Below, piece after piece: positions 53,111 to 62,293 of a stretch of 64,000 nucleotides of DNA. The translations under genes were made by a program, and so were the position numbers. The stretch comes from SG8-30 sp963695085 (GTDB lineage: Bacteria; Pseudomonadota; Gammaproteobacteria; Steroidobacterales; Steroidobacteraceae): positions 62,001 through 126,000 of the forward strand of contig CAVOFV010000003.1 of NCBI GenBank assembly GCA_963695085.1. Direction: 5' to 3'. The stretch's first letter is position 1. Each line of letters begins with the position of its first letter. Below the pieces are notes generated by a model, which was not told where the DNA came from, did not search any database, and saw only the letters and a list, made by a program, of their open reading frames with translations.

Positions 53111-53986
53111 ATGGAAACAACTCCAGACCTGACGGTTGCCGAGCGTATACGCGCCAATTTCGGGGAACTGACCCGCGCCGAACGGCAGCTCGCCAACGTG
53201 ATCAGTGAGAACTACCCGGTCTCAGGCCTCGGCAGCATCACCGCCATCGCCCAGACATCCGGCGTCTCGACAGCGACCGTCGTGCGCACGGCGCGCAAGC
53301 TTGGATTCGAGGGCTTTCCGGACCTGCAGGCGGCGCTGCGCTCCGAACTCGAAGCGATCGTCTCGAGTCCCATCACCAAGCACGATCATTGGGCGGAGAA
53401 GGCGCCGGACACGCACATTCTCAACCGCTTCGCCGATGCGGTCCTGGAAAACCTGCGCCAGACGCTCCGGCACCTCAACCCGGAGACCTTTGACGCGGTG
53501 GTCGGCCTGCTCTGCGAGCCTCAGCGTGCCGTGCATGTCGTCGGTGGGCGCATCACGCACGCCTTCGCCGAGTACCTCTTCACGCACATGCAGGTCATGC
53601 GCAGCGGCATGACCCTGATCCCGTCGAACTCGAGCACCTGGCCGCAATACGTACTGAACATGCGGGCCGGCGACGTGCTCGTCGCCTTCGACATCCGTCG
53701 TTACGAGCGCGACATCCAGCGCCTGGCCGAGATGGCCACGGCAAAGGGCGCGAAGCTGGTACTGTTTACGGACCAATGGGGTTCACCGGCGGCCAAGCTC
53801 GCCACCCACAGCATTCATTCACGGATCGAAGCGCCGTCGGCATGGGATTCGTCGGTCGTCACGCTGTTCATCCTCGAGTCACTGATCGCTGCCGTACAGG
53901 ACGCAAGCTGGAAAGAGGCCAGGACGCGAATGGATGACCTGGAAGAGATGTTCGACCAGGCAAGACTGTTCAGGAAATTCACCTGA
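53111..53986 (+). CDS. MurR/RpiR-family transcriptional regulator
   Basis: A 291-residue regulator. The N-terminal HTH (about residues 1-80) has LTRAERQLANVI and GSITAIAQTSGVSTATVVRTARKLGFEGFPDLQ, the RpiR pattern. The C-terminal SIS domain (about 125-260: RAVHVVGGRITHAFAEYLF, AGDVLVAFDIRRYERD) binds a phosphosugar or other small ligand in the family. It is divergent from the TRAP/amidohydrolase operon and probably represses it through the palindrome. ATG 53111 is chosen at the family start; the frame opens further upstream. Confidence 0.9.
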   Translation: METTPDLTVAERIRANFGELTRAERQLANVISENYPVSGLGSITAIAQTSGVSTATVVRTARKLGFEGFPDLQAALRSELEAIVSSPITKHDHWAEKAPDTHILNRFADAVLENLRQTLRHLNPETFDAVVGLLCEPQRAVHVVGGRITHAFAEYLFTHMQVMRSGMTLIPSNSSTWPQYVLNMRAGDVLVAFDIRRYERDIQRLAEMATAKGAKLVLFTDQWGSPAAKLATHSIHSRIEAPSAWDSSVVTLFILESLIAAVQDASWKEARTRMDDLEEMFDQARLFRKFT

Positions 53987-54016
53987 GCGCCAGGTCACCG
54001 GCTACCTGAACGCATG

Positions 54017-54040
54017 CGACCGCCGGCAACCGGTCGTTTC
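54017..54040 (+). terminator. Hairpin after rpiR
   Basis: CGACCG and CGGTCG form a 6-base-pair stem with an 8-base loop, followed by TTTC, about 30 bases beyond the rpiR stop and between convergent genes. A second short stem (54044-54057) follows. Weak to moderate terminator. Confidence 0.4.
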
Positions 54041-54090
54041 CCGGACCCCGTGGGGTCATGCCCCGCCGCCCGGGAAGTCGTGCGCGGCAC

Positions 54091-55470
54091 TCACACGGGT
54101 ACCAGGTACCAGGCGAAGTCGAGCGCCGACAAGCGCGCGGCGAATTCCTGCATTTCGCCGCGGCGCGCGATCTCGTAGAGCCTGACGAAGCGCGCGCCGA
54201 GGCAGTCCCCGAGGATCGAACTCTCCCCGAAGCACGCGAGCGCGGTCGGCCAGTCGGTCGGCAGCCGCGGGGCCGCGGTCTTCTGCTGGTACGCGTTGCC
54301 GGTCAGCGGCGCCGGCGGTACGAGCCGCTGTTCCATGCCGTGCAGCATGCCGGCCAGGACCACGGCGGTGAGCAGGTAGGGATTCGCGTCGGCACCGGCG
54401 ACACGGTGTTCCAGGCGGCGGTTCTCCGCGTCGGACACCGGCACGCGCACCGCCACGCCGCGGTTGTTGTAGCCCCAGGTCGCGTGCGTCGGCACGTAGG
54501 CCCCGGGCTGCATCCGCCGGTAGGAATTGGCATTGGGCGCGAACACGGCCATGCCGTCGACCATGGTCGCGAGCAATCCGGCGGCCGCCCGTCGCAGCTG
54601 CTCGTTGCCGACCGGATCAGCCGAGGCGAACAGGTTCTGTCCGGCGGAATCCACCACGCTGACGTGGAGGTGCATGCCGCTGCCCGCCATGTCCGCATAG
54701 GGCTTGGCCATGAAGGTCGCCTCCATGCCGTGGCGCAGGGCGACGCCCTTGACGATGCGCTTGAAGCGGATCACGTGGTCGCAGGCCAGCCGCGCATCGG
54801 CCACGTGGCGCAGATTGACTTCCCACTGGCTAGGCCCGTATTCGGCGAGCGTGGTGCCGGTCGGGACGCCTTGCGCCTCACAGGTCGCGGCAATCTCCGA
54901 GAGGATGTCCGACACTGAGTCGAGGTCCGCCATCGAATTGATCTGGGTGCGGCGTTCGCGTCTGCCCGTCAGTCGTGAAACCGGTGGCTGCGCGTGGCCG
55001 TCCGCGGTCCGTTGCGGGTCGACAAAGTAGAACTCGAGCTCGAGCGCGACGACGGGCGTCCATCCCTTCGCCGCAAATCGTTCCAGCACGTTCGAAAGCA
55101 CGTGACGCGGATCGCCCCAGAAGGGCTGGCCGTCGTGATCGAGCATCTGCACCTGCAGCTGGGCGACGTCTGGCCCTAACCAGGGCGAGGCGAACAGGGA
55201 GCCAGGCACGGGCACGCAGGGCCGGTCCGCGTCCCCGTCGGCAAAGCCGAGGCCGGTCGCCTCCAGCGTCCCGCCCAGCACGTCGAGCGCGAACATCGAC
55301 CCGGGCAGGTACATGCCCTGCTCGTAGACCGTCGCCAGGTCGGCGACCTCGACGCGTTTGCCGCGCAGGAATCCGCACAGGTCCGGCAGCAGCAGGTCCA
55401 CGACTTTCACGGCCGGCTGGACAGCAAGGAAAGTCCCGGCATTCGAGAAGTCGTCCCGGAGCAGGACCAT
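54091..55470 (-). CDS. spuB: Gamma-glutamylpolyamine synthetase (GS family, PuuA/SpuB-like)
   Basis: A 459-residue protein with the glutamine synthetase fold. Motifs are ALELEFYFVDPQR, AEYGPSQWEVNLRH, MEATFMAKPYADMAGSGMHLH, NSYRRMQPGAYVPTHATWGYNNRG and EHRVAGADANPYLLT, typical of PuuA/SpuB enzymes that ligate glutamate to putrescine or spermidine. It is divergent from spuA-spuC-potFGHI, the same gene set as Pseudomonas spuABCDEFGH, supporting a polyamine substrate. ATG 55470 follows AGGGTG. A second GS-like ligase (47521) in this window may act on another amine. Confidence 0.88.
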   Translation of the reverse strand: MVLLRDDFSNAGTFLAVQPAVKVVDLLLPDLCGFLRGKRVEVADLATVYEQGMYLPGSMFALDVLGGTLEATGLGFADGDADRPCVPVPGSLFASPWLGPDVAQLQVQMLDHDGQPFWGDPRHVLSNVLERFAAKGWTPVVALELEFYFVDPQRTADGHAQPPVSRLTGRRERRTQINSMADLDSVSDILSEIAATCEAQGVPTGTTLAEYGPSQWEVNLRHVADARLACDHVIRFKRIVKGVALRHGMEATFMAKPYADMAGSGMHLHVSVVDSAGQNLFASADPVGNEQLRRAAAGLLATMVDGMAVFAPNANSYRRMQPGAYVPTHATWGYNNRGVAVRVPVSDAENRRLEHRVAGADANPYLLTAVVLAGMLHGMEQRLVPPAPLTGNAYQQKTAAPRLPTDWPTALACFGESSILGDCLGARFVRLYEIARRGEMQEFAARLSALDFAWYLVPV

Positions 55471-55711
55471 ATGACACCCTGGGTCGGAGATTCTGGCGCG
55501 CGGTCCCGTCGGGGCCGTCCGGCAGGATAATCAGCGCCCCACGCCCGGAGCAAGGATCATGCGCTGCAACATGAGCACCGGCGACAGCGGACACAGGCCG
55601 AGCATCCGCCTTCCCAGGTCATGGATCGGCAGGCGCACGCCCGCGCTTTATGCTCAAATGACAGCCGCTGAAACGGCGCGCGGACCGGCGCCCATTCAAG
55701 ACAACTGACAC

Positions 55712-56470
55712 ATGCCAATGCGTAAGCCCGTCATCGGGATACCCGCCGATCGCCGGCTGCTGGGGCCGCACTGGTTCCACTGCGTCGGCGAGAAGTACAT
55801 CGACGCGATCACGCGGGCTGCCCACGCGGTCCCCGTGCTGGTGCCCGCGCTGGGCGAGCAGAACCTGCGGGACTGGCTCGAGAATTTCGACGGCATCCTG
55901 TTTACGGGCAGCCCGTCGAACGTCGAGCCGCATCACTACCAGGGCCAGCCGGCGTCGCCCGGCACGCTGCACGACCCTGCGCGCGACGCGACGACGCTGC
56001 CCATGATTCCGCGCGCGGTCGAGGCCGGCCTGCCGGTGTTCGGCATCTGCCGCGGCTTCCAGGAGATGAACGTCGCCTTCGGCGGCACGCTGGTGGAGAA
56101 ACTCCAGGAACAGCCGGGCCGGCTCGATCACCGCGAGGACAAGGACCAGCCGCTCGAGACGCAGTACGGACCGGCACACGAAGTCGAGCTCGCCGACGGC
56201 GGCTTGCTGCGCCGGCTCGCGGGACGGCCAAGGGTCATGGTGAATTCGCTGCACTCGCAGGGTGTCGACCGGCTCGGCGCATCGCTCGTCACCGAGGCGA
56301 CATCCGATGACGGCGTGATCGAGGCGTTCCGGATCGCCGGCGCGCGCTCTTTTGCGCTGGCCGTGCAGTGGCATCCGGAGTGGAGAGTCATGGACAATCC
56401 GTTGTCGCGCTCCCTGTTCGCGGCCTTCGGCGAGTCCGTCCACGAGCGTGCCGCGAAACGATCCCGATAA
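55712..56470 (+). CDS. spuA: Gamma-glutamyl-GABA hydrolase (class I glutamine amidotransferase, PuuD/SpuA-like)
   Basis: A 252-residue class I amidotransferase-like hydrolase. The nucleophile is in FGICRGFQEMNVAFGG (C113), with FTGSPSNVEPHHY before it, NSLHSQGVD in the middle and the catalytic QWHPEW (H227) near the C-terminus. PuuD enzymes release GABA from gamma-glutamyl-GABA, the last step of gamma-glutamylated putrescine degradation. It precedes the aminotransferase gene by 18 bases and is divergent from spuB. No dedicated oxidase (PuuB) is in the window. Confidence 0.92.
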   Translation: MPMRKPVIGIPADRRLLGPHWFHCVGEKYIDAITRAAHAVPVLVPALGEQNLRDWLENFDGILFTGSPSNVEPHHYQGQPASPGTLHDPARDATTLPMIPRAVEAGLPVFGICRGFQEMNVAFGGTLVEKLQEQPGRLDHREDKDQPLETQYGPAHEVELADGGLLRRLAGRPRVMVNSLHSQGVDRLGASLVTEATSDDGVIEAFRIAGARSFALAVQWHPEWRVMDNPLSRSLFAAFGESVHERAAKRSR

Positions 56471-56488
56471 ACGACGCTGGCGACGAGA

Positions 56489-57853
56489 ATGGAACGCACG
56501 ACCCACGACTGGCAGGAACTCGACAGCCGCCATCACCTGCACCCGTTCACGGACTTCAAGGCGCTCGCGCAAGAGGGCTCGCGGGTCATCACTCGCGCCG
56601 AGGGCGTCTATCTCTACGACTCCGACGGTCAGCGCATCCTCGACGGCATGTCGGGTCTATGGTGCGTCAACGTCGGTTACGGCCGCGGCGAGCTGGTGGA
56701 TGCGGCGGCGCGCCAGATGCGCGAACTGCCCTACTACAACAGCTTTTTCAAGTGCAGCAATCCGCCGGCCATTGAACTGGCGCGGCTGCTGGCGCAGCTG
56801 ACGCCGAAACAGTTCAACCGTGTGTTCTTCACGAATTCCGGGTCCGAGGCCAACGACACGATCGTGCGCATGGCGCGCCGGTACTGGGACCTGCTCGGCG
56901 AGCCCGGGCGCAGCGTCATCATCAGCCGCAGGAACGCCTACCACGGCAGCACGATGGCGGGTGCGAGCCTGGGCGGCATGGACGCGATGCACGCACAGGG
57001 CGGCCTGCCGATACCGGGTATCGTGCACATCGAGCAGCCCTACTGGTACGAGTACGGCACCGATACGACTCCGGCTGAGTTCGGGCTGCGCGCCGCACGC
57101 TGGCTGGCCGGGAAGATCGAGGAAATCGGGCCGCAGCGCGTGGCCGCCTTCATCGGCGAGCCGATCCAGGGCGCCGGAGGGGTGATCATCCCGCCCGACA
57201 CCTACTGGCCGGAAATCCAGAGGATCTGCCGCGAATACGGGATCCTGCTGATCGCGGATGAAGTGATCTGCGGGTTCGGGCGCATTGGTCGCTGGTTCGG
57301 CTGCGAGCATTTCGGCTTCGAACCCGATTTCATGACCATCGCCAAGGGCCTGACCTCGGGCTACCAGCCGCTGGGCGGCGTCATGGTCGCCGACCGCGTG
57401 GCCGACGTGCTGATCGACAAGGGCGGCGAGTTTCACCACGGTTACACCTGGGCCGGGCATCCCGTAGCCTGCGCCGTCGCGATCGAGAACCTGGGAATCC
57501 TGCGGCGCGAGAACATCGTCGGGAGGGTCCGGGAAGACATCGGCCCCTACCTGCAGCAGCGCTGGCGGGAGCTGGCCGACCACCCGCTGGTCGGCGAAGT
57601 GCGCGGCGTGGGCTTGATCGGGGCACTGGAACTGGTCGCCGACAAGGGCCGCCGGGCCTTCTTCCCCGACCGCGGCGCGGCAGGAACCCTCTGCCGGGAC
57701 CATTGCTTCGGCAACGGGCTGGTCATGCGTGCCGTTCGGGACACGATGATCATCGCGCCACCGCTGGTCATCGAACGCGAACAGGTCGACGAGCTGGTCG
57801 AAAAGGCCCACCGCTGCCTCGATCTGACGGCGGCCGACCTCGGGGTCGGCTAG
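56489..57853 (+). CDS. spuC: Polyamine:pyruvate-type omega-aminotransferase (SpuC-like)
   Basis: A 454-residue class III PLP aminotransferase. The PLP pocket includes TNSGSEANDTIVRMARRYW (about residues 113-131), HGSTMAGASLGG, EPIQGAGGVI and ADEVICGFGRIGRWF; the Schiff-base lysine is in TIAKGLTSGYQPLG (about residue 290). Members of this subfamily transfer an amino group from putrescine, cadaverine or spermidine to pyruvate. The start MERTTHDWQELDSRHHLHPF is typical. It shares the operon with spuA and the polyamine transporter genes. Confidence 0.92.
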   Translation: MERTTHDWQELDSRHHLHPFTDFKALAQEGSRVITRAEGVYLYDSDGQRILDGMSGLWCVNVGYGRGELVDAAARQMRELPYYNSFFKCSNPPAIELARLLAQLTPKQFNRVFFTNSGSEANDTIVRMARRYWDLLGEPGRSVIISRRNAYHGSTMAGASLGGMDAMHAQGGLPIPGIVHIEQPYWYEYGTDTTPAEFGLRAARWLAGKIEEIGPQRVAAFIGEPIQGAGGVIIPPDTYWPEIQRICREYGILLIADEVICGFGRIGRWFGCEHFGFEPDFMTIAKGLTSGYQPLGGVMVADRVADVLIDKGGEFHHGYTWAGHPVACAVAIENLGILRRENIVGRVREDIGPYLQQRWRELADHPLVGEVRGVGLIGALELVADKGRRAFFPDRGAAGTLCRDHCFGNGLVMRAVRDTMIIAPPLVIEREQVDELVEKAHRCLDLTAADLGVG

Positions 57854-57967
57854 GGGTGCCGTGGCCCGGTCCGCTGCTGCTATATTAGGACTTCGAGCGC
57901 CGGCCAGAGGCGCCGGGGCGACAACGACCAAAGGGATCCGGGCCACGCCCGGCGAGGGAGGAAGACC

Positions 57968-59098
57968 ATGCGTTGCGAATTCCGCTACGGGCTGCTGACC
58001 GCAGCCATCGTCGTGCTGGCCGCCTGCGGCGGCAAGAAGGAAACCGGGGACCAGGGCGCCGCGACCGCCCCGGAGGCGAAGGAACTGTTCGTCTACAACT
58101 GGTCCGATTACATCGCCGAGGAGACGATTCCGGGCTTCGAGGCGAAGACCGGCATCAAGGTCACCTACGACGTGTTCGACTCGAACGAGGTGCTGGAAAC
58201 AAAGTTGCTGGCCGGCAATACCGGCTATGACGTGGTCGTGCCATCGGCTTCATTCCTCGAGCGCCAGATCCAGGCCGGCGTATTCATGAAGCTCGACCGC
58301 TCGAAGCTGCCCAACTTCGTCAACATGGACAAGGAAATCATGGCGCGCGTCGCACGGCACGACCCGGGCAATGAGCATTCCGTGCCGTACCTGTGGGGCA
58401 CGACGGGCATCGGCTACAACCCCGACAAGGTCAAGGCGGCGCTCGGCACCGACACGATCGACAGCTGGTCCGCGATCTTCGACCCGGCGATTGCGGCCAA
58501 GCTCGCCAAGTGCGGGCTGGTGATGCTCGACGCGCCCGGCGAGGTCATCGACTCCGCGTTGATCTACCTCGGCCGCGACCCGAACAGCGAAGCGCCGGAA
58601 GACCTCGCGGCGGCCGAAGAACTCGTCATGAAGGTCCGCCCGCATGTGCGTTACTTCCAGTCCGCGCAGTACATCAATGATCTCGCCACCGGCGAGATCT
58701 GCGTGGCGCTGGGCTGGAGCGGCGACGTGCTGCAGGCCCGTGACCGCGGCGCCGAGGCCGCCACGCCTGTCAACGTCGCTTTCTCGATCCCGAAGGAAGG
58801 CGCGATCATGTGGTTCGACATGCTGGCGATTCCCGCGGATGCGCCACATCCGGGCAACGCCCATGAGTTCATCAATTACCTGATGGACCCCGCGGTCATT
58901 GCGCAGGTCAGCGACTATGTGTCCTACGCGAACGGCAATGCCGCTTCGCTGCCGCTGGTGAGCGAGGACGTCAAGGGCGATCCCTCGATCTACCCAAGCG
59001 CCGAAGTCGCCCAGAAGCTGTTCCCGCACCTGGCCGAATCCCAGGAATTCAGCCGGCTTCTGAACAGGAGCTGGACGCGGATTCGTACCGGGCAGTGA
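57968..59098 (+). CDS. potF: Spermidine/putrescine-binding lipoprotein (PotF-like)
   Basis: A 376-residue ABC binding protein. The N-terminus is a signal sequence ending VLAACGGKKE with a lipobox cysteine (C18). The mature domain has LFVYNWSDYIAEETIPGFEAKTG, the hallmark of polyamine-binding proteins, and GYDVVVPSASFLERQ, VPYLWGTTGIGYN and WSGDVLQARDRG, which line the ligand site. It delivers polyamines to PotGHI encoded directly downstream. GGGAGG lies before ATG 57968; a TATATT sequence upstream may be a promoter -10. Confidence 0.94.
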   Translation: MRCEFRYGLLTAAIVVLAACGGKKETGDQGAATAPEAKELFVYNWSDYIAEETIPGFEAKTGIKVTYDVFDSNEVLETKLLAGNTGYDVVVPSASFLERQIQAGVFMKLDRSKLPNFVNMDKEIMARVARHDPGNEHSVPYLWGTTGIGYNPDKVKAALGTDTIDSWSAIFDPAIAAKLAKCGLVMLDAPGEVIDSALIYLGRDPNSEAPEDLAAAEELVMKVRPHVRYFQSAQYINDLATGEICVALGWSGDVLQARDRGAEAATPVNVAFSIPKEGAIMWFDMLAIPADAPHPGNAHEFINYLMDPAVIAQVSDYVSYANGNAASLPLVSEDVKGDPSIYPSAEVAQKLFPHLAESQEFSRLLNRSWTRIRTGQ

Positions 59099-59157
59099 GC
59101 GTGGATTGAACCGGACCCCGGCGGCCGCCGCGCCGCCGGGGCCGCTTAACGGGGGGG

Positions 59158-60312
59158 ATGCCGCAGGTGGCGAACGCGCGCCCGGATCAGTCGGCGGAGC
59201 CCTGGAAGGACGCGACGGCGGAGCCGTACGTCCGGCTCGACAGGGTCACGAAGAAGTTCGGCGACTTCGTCGCCGTCGACGACGTCACGCTCAAGATCTA
59301 CCGCAGCGAGATCTTCTGTCTGCTGGGCGGATCGGGCTGCGGCAAGACCACCTTGCTGCGCATGCTGGCCGGATTCGAGGAGCCGACCGTCGGCTCGATC
59401 TGGATCGACGGCGTGGACGTGACGGCTCTGCCGCCGTACGAACGCCCGGTCAACATGATGTTCCAGTCCTACGCGCTGTTCCCGCACATGACGGTCGAGC
59501 AGAACGTCGCGTTTGGACTGCGCCAGGACGGCGTACCCCGTGCAGAGATCAGGGAACGCGTGGCGCAGATGCTGGGCCTGGTCAAGATGAGCCAGTTCGC
59601 GGCACGCAAGCCGCACCAGTTGTCCGGCGGACAGCGCCAGCGGGTGGCGCTGGCGCGCTCGCTGGTGAAGCGGCCCAAATTGCTGCTGCTCGACGAACCG
59701 CTGGCCGCGCTCGACAAGAAGCTGCGCCAGCAGACGCAGTTCGAGCTCATCAACATTCAGGAGACCCTGGATGTCACCTTCGTCGTCGTGACGCACGACC
59801 AGGAAGAGGCGATGACGCTGGCTTCCAGGATCGGCGTGATGAACCACGGCGAGATCGTGCAGGTAGGCACGCCGACTGACATCTACGAGTATCCGATCTC
59901 GCGGTTCGTCGCGGACTTCATCGGTTCGGTCAACATGTTCGAGGGCCGCCTGGTCGAGGATGAGCCGGATTATGTGCGGGTCGCCTCCGCCGAGCTCGGC
60001 GGCGTATTTCATGTAGGCCATGGCGTGAGCGCCGCACCTGATGCGACGGTCTGGGTGGCGCTGCGGCCGGAAAAGATCCAGATCTCGACCGAGCCGCCAA
60101 AGGCTGGCGGCGACAACCAGATCGCCGGCGTCGTGACCGAGATTGCCTATCTCGGCGACCAGTCCGTGTACCTCGTGCGGCTCGCGACCGGTCGCCAGGT
60201 GCGGGTCACGCGGCCGAACCGGGTTCGCCAGTCCGCCACAGGCCGCATCACCTGGGACGATCGGGTCTGGCTGACCTGGGACTCGTTGAGTCCCGTCGTG
60301 GTCACGCAGTGA
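59158..60312 (+). CDS. potG: Polyamine ABC transporter ATP-binding protein (PotG-like)
   Basis: A 384-residue ATPase. Walker A GGSGCGKTT is at residues 57-65, the Q-loop at FQSYALFPHM, the signature LSGGQRQRVALARSL near 160 and Walker B LLLLDEPLAALD near 179; the C-terminal third is a regulatory TOBE-like domain (WVALRPEKIQIS). It energises import through PotH and PotI. GGGGGGG directly precedes ATG 59158. Its stop overlaps the potH start (GTGA). Confidence 0.95.
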   Translation: MPQVANARPDQSAEPWKDATAEPYVRLDRVTKKFGDFVAVDDVTLKIYRSEIFCLLGGSGCGKTTLLRMLAGFEEPTVGSIWIDGVDVTALPPYERPVNMMFQSYALFPHMTVEQNVAFGLRQDGVPRAEIRERVAQMLGLVKMSQFAARKPHQLSGGQRQRVALARSLVKRPKLLLLDEPLAALDKKLRQQTQFELINIQETLDVTFVVVTHDQEEAMTLASRIGVMNHGEIVQVGTPTDIYEYPISRFVADFIGSVNMFEGRLVEDEPDYVRVASAELGGVFHVGHGVSAAPDATVWVALRPEKIQISTEPPKAGGDNQIAGVVTEIAYLGDQSVYLVRLATGRQVRVTRPNRVRQSATGRITWDDRVWLTWDSLSPVVVTQ

Positions 60313-61313
60313 CGAGCCGCCCGGCGAAAGGCACGGACCGCAGCATGCCGTTCGTGCTGGCGGCACTGATGGCCTGGCTGCGTACCCTCGGCCCATACCG
60401 CTGGACCAGCAACCGGCTGCGGGACTGGGGCGTGACCGGGCGCGCGGTAGTCACGTCGGTTCCCTACGTGTGGCTGCTGCTGTTCTTCGTCGTGCCGTTC
60501 CTGATCGTGTTCAAGATTTCCATTTCGGAGATGCGCCTCGGCATGCCGCCGTACGAGCCGCTGTTCACGTGGACCTCGGCGATGGTCGTGGAATTCAAGG
60601 TCAACTTCGCCAATTACGCCTTTCTGTGGGAGGACGCGCTGTACCGCAATGCGTACCTCAACTCGATCTGGATCGCCAGCGTGTCGACGGTTCTTTGCCT
60701 GCTGCTCGGCTATCCGCTGGCGTACGGCATCGCGCGCAGCCATCCGTCCTGGCGCAACCTGCTGCTGCTGATGGTGATGCTGCCGTTCTGGACCTCGTTC
60801 CTGCTGCGCGTCTACGCATGGATCGGCATCCTCAAGAACAACGGCCTGATCAACAACACGCTGATGGCGCTCGGCATCATCGACCAGCCCATCGTCATGC
60901 TGCAGACAGACTTCGCCGTCTACATTGGCATCGTGTATTCCTACCTGCCGTTCATGGTGCTGCCGCTGTACACGGCGATCGAGAAGCTCGACCTGTCGCT
61001 GCTCGAGGCCGCGGCTGACCTTGGCTGCCGGCCGGTCCACGCGTTCCTCACCATCACGCTGCCGCTCACGCTGGGCGGCATCATTGCCGGCAGCATGCTC
61101 GTGTTCATCCCGGCAGTCGGCGAGTTCGTGATACCGGCCCTGCTGGGCGGGCCCGACACGCTGATGATCGGCCGCGTACTGTGGGACGAATTCTTCAACA
61201 ATCGTGACTGGCCCGTCGCCAGCGCGGTAGCGATCGCGATGCTGATGCTGCTGGTCGTGCCGATCATGGTGTTCCAGCACGTGCAGGGCCGTCAGGTGGC
61301 GGTACGGCGATGA
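60309..61313 (+). CDS. potH: Polyamine ABC transporter permease (PotH-like)
   Basis: A 334-residue membrane protein with about six to seven hydrophobic helices. The EAA loop that contacts PotG is EKLDLSLLEAAADLGCRPVHAF. It starts with GTG 60309 inside the potG stop (GTGA) and ends overlapping potI by ATGA, so the three are translated as a unit. Confidence 0.94.
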   Translation: MTSRPAKGTDRSMPFVLAALMAWLRTLGPYRWTSNRLRDWGVTGRAVVTSVPYVWLLLFFVVPFLIVFKISISEMRLGMPPYEPLFTWTSAMVVEFKVNFANYAFLWEDALYRNAYLNSIWIASVSTVLCLLLGYPLAYGIARSHPSWRNLLLLMVMLPFWTSFLLRVYAWIGILKNNGLINNTLMALGIIDQPIVMLQTDFAVYIGIVYSYLPFMVLPLYTAIEKLDLSLLEAAADLGCRPVHAFLTITLPLTLGGIIAGSMLVFIPAVGEFVIPALLGGPDTLMIGRVLWDEFFNNRDWPVASAVAIAMLMLLVVPIMVFQHVQGRQVAVRR

Positions 61314-62152
61314 ACGGCCGGCGTTCTTTCTTCGTCCTGACGATGATGGCGTTCGGCTTCGCCTTTCTGTACATCCCGATCCTGTCGTTGATCGTGTACT
61401 CGTTCAACGAGTCGCGCCTCGTGACCGTCTGGGCTGGCTTTTCGACGAAGTGGTACGTCGAGCTGTTCCAGAACCAGCAGGTGATCGACGCGGCAAGATT
61501 GTCGTTCGAGATCGCTGCGATCAACGCCACCGTAGCGACGGTCCTCGGTACGCTCGTGGGCCTCGCGCTGGCGCGGTTCGGTCGTTTCCGCGGGCGCGCG
61601 CTGCTGACCGGCATGGCGACCGCGCCGCTGGTGATGCCCGAGGTGATCACCGGCCTGTCGCTGCTGCTGCTGTTCGTCGCGCTGGAGCAGGCCATCGGCT
61701 GGCCGGCCGGGCGCGGCGCTACCACCATCGCCATCGCGCACATCACCTTCTCCATGGCCTATGTCGCCGTGGTCGTGCAGTCGCGACTCGCGACCCTCGA
61801 CGAATCGCTCGAGGAGGCGGCGATGGACCTCGGCGCGCGGCCGGCCAAGGTGTTCTTCCTGATCACGCTGCCCATCGTGATGCCGGCGATCCTGGCGGGA
61901 TGGCTGCTGGCGTTCACGCTGTCCTGGGACGATCTCGTGATCTCGAGCTTCGTGGCGGGCCCGGGCTCCAGCACACTGCCGATCGTGATCTTCTCGAAGG
62001 TGCGGCTCGGCGTCAGCCCGGACATCAATGCGCTGGCGACCATCCTCGTGCTGATCGTGACGATCGGCATCGTCACGGCCGGCGTCTACATGCAACGGCA
62101 GGAAAAACGGCGCCAGCGGGACGTACAGCAGGCGCTTGCCGCCAACGACTGA
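61310..62152 (+). CDS. potI: Polyamine ABC transporter permease (PotI-like)
   Basis: A 280-residue membrane protein with about six helices. YIPILSLIVYSFNESRLVTV is the conserved PotI start region, and the EAA loop is DESLEEAAMDLGARPAKVFF. It pairs with PotH to form the channel. Starts at ATG 61310, overlapping the potH stop. It ends the polyamine operon. Confidence 0.95.
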   Translation: MNGRRSFFVLTMMAFGFAFLYIPILSLIVYSFNESRLVTVWAGFSTKWYVELFQNQQVIDAARLSFEIAAINATVATVLGTLVGLALARFGRFRGRALLTGMATAPLVMPEVITGLSLLLLFVALEQAIGWPAGRGATTIAIAHITFSMAYVAVVVQSRLATLDESLEEAAMDLGARPAKVFFLITLPIVMPAILAGWLLAFTLSWDDLVISSFVAGPGSSTLPIVIFSKVRLGVSPDINALATILVLIVTIGIVTAGVYMQRQEKRRQRDVQQALAAND

Positions 62153-62293
62153 TGCGGCACGGCGCCAGGCAGACCGGCGCCGCTTGCCGCGCAGCACATC
62201 AGGGTAGGCCGCGTCGGTACGTTCGGTACACGGGCGTCGCGGGCCAGGCTCCCGACACTGCGATCGATGCCCGGGCTCCGCTACAATGCGCTG

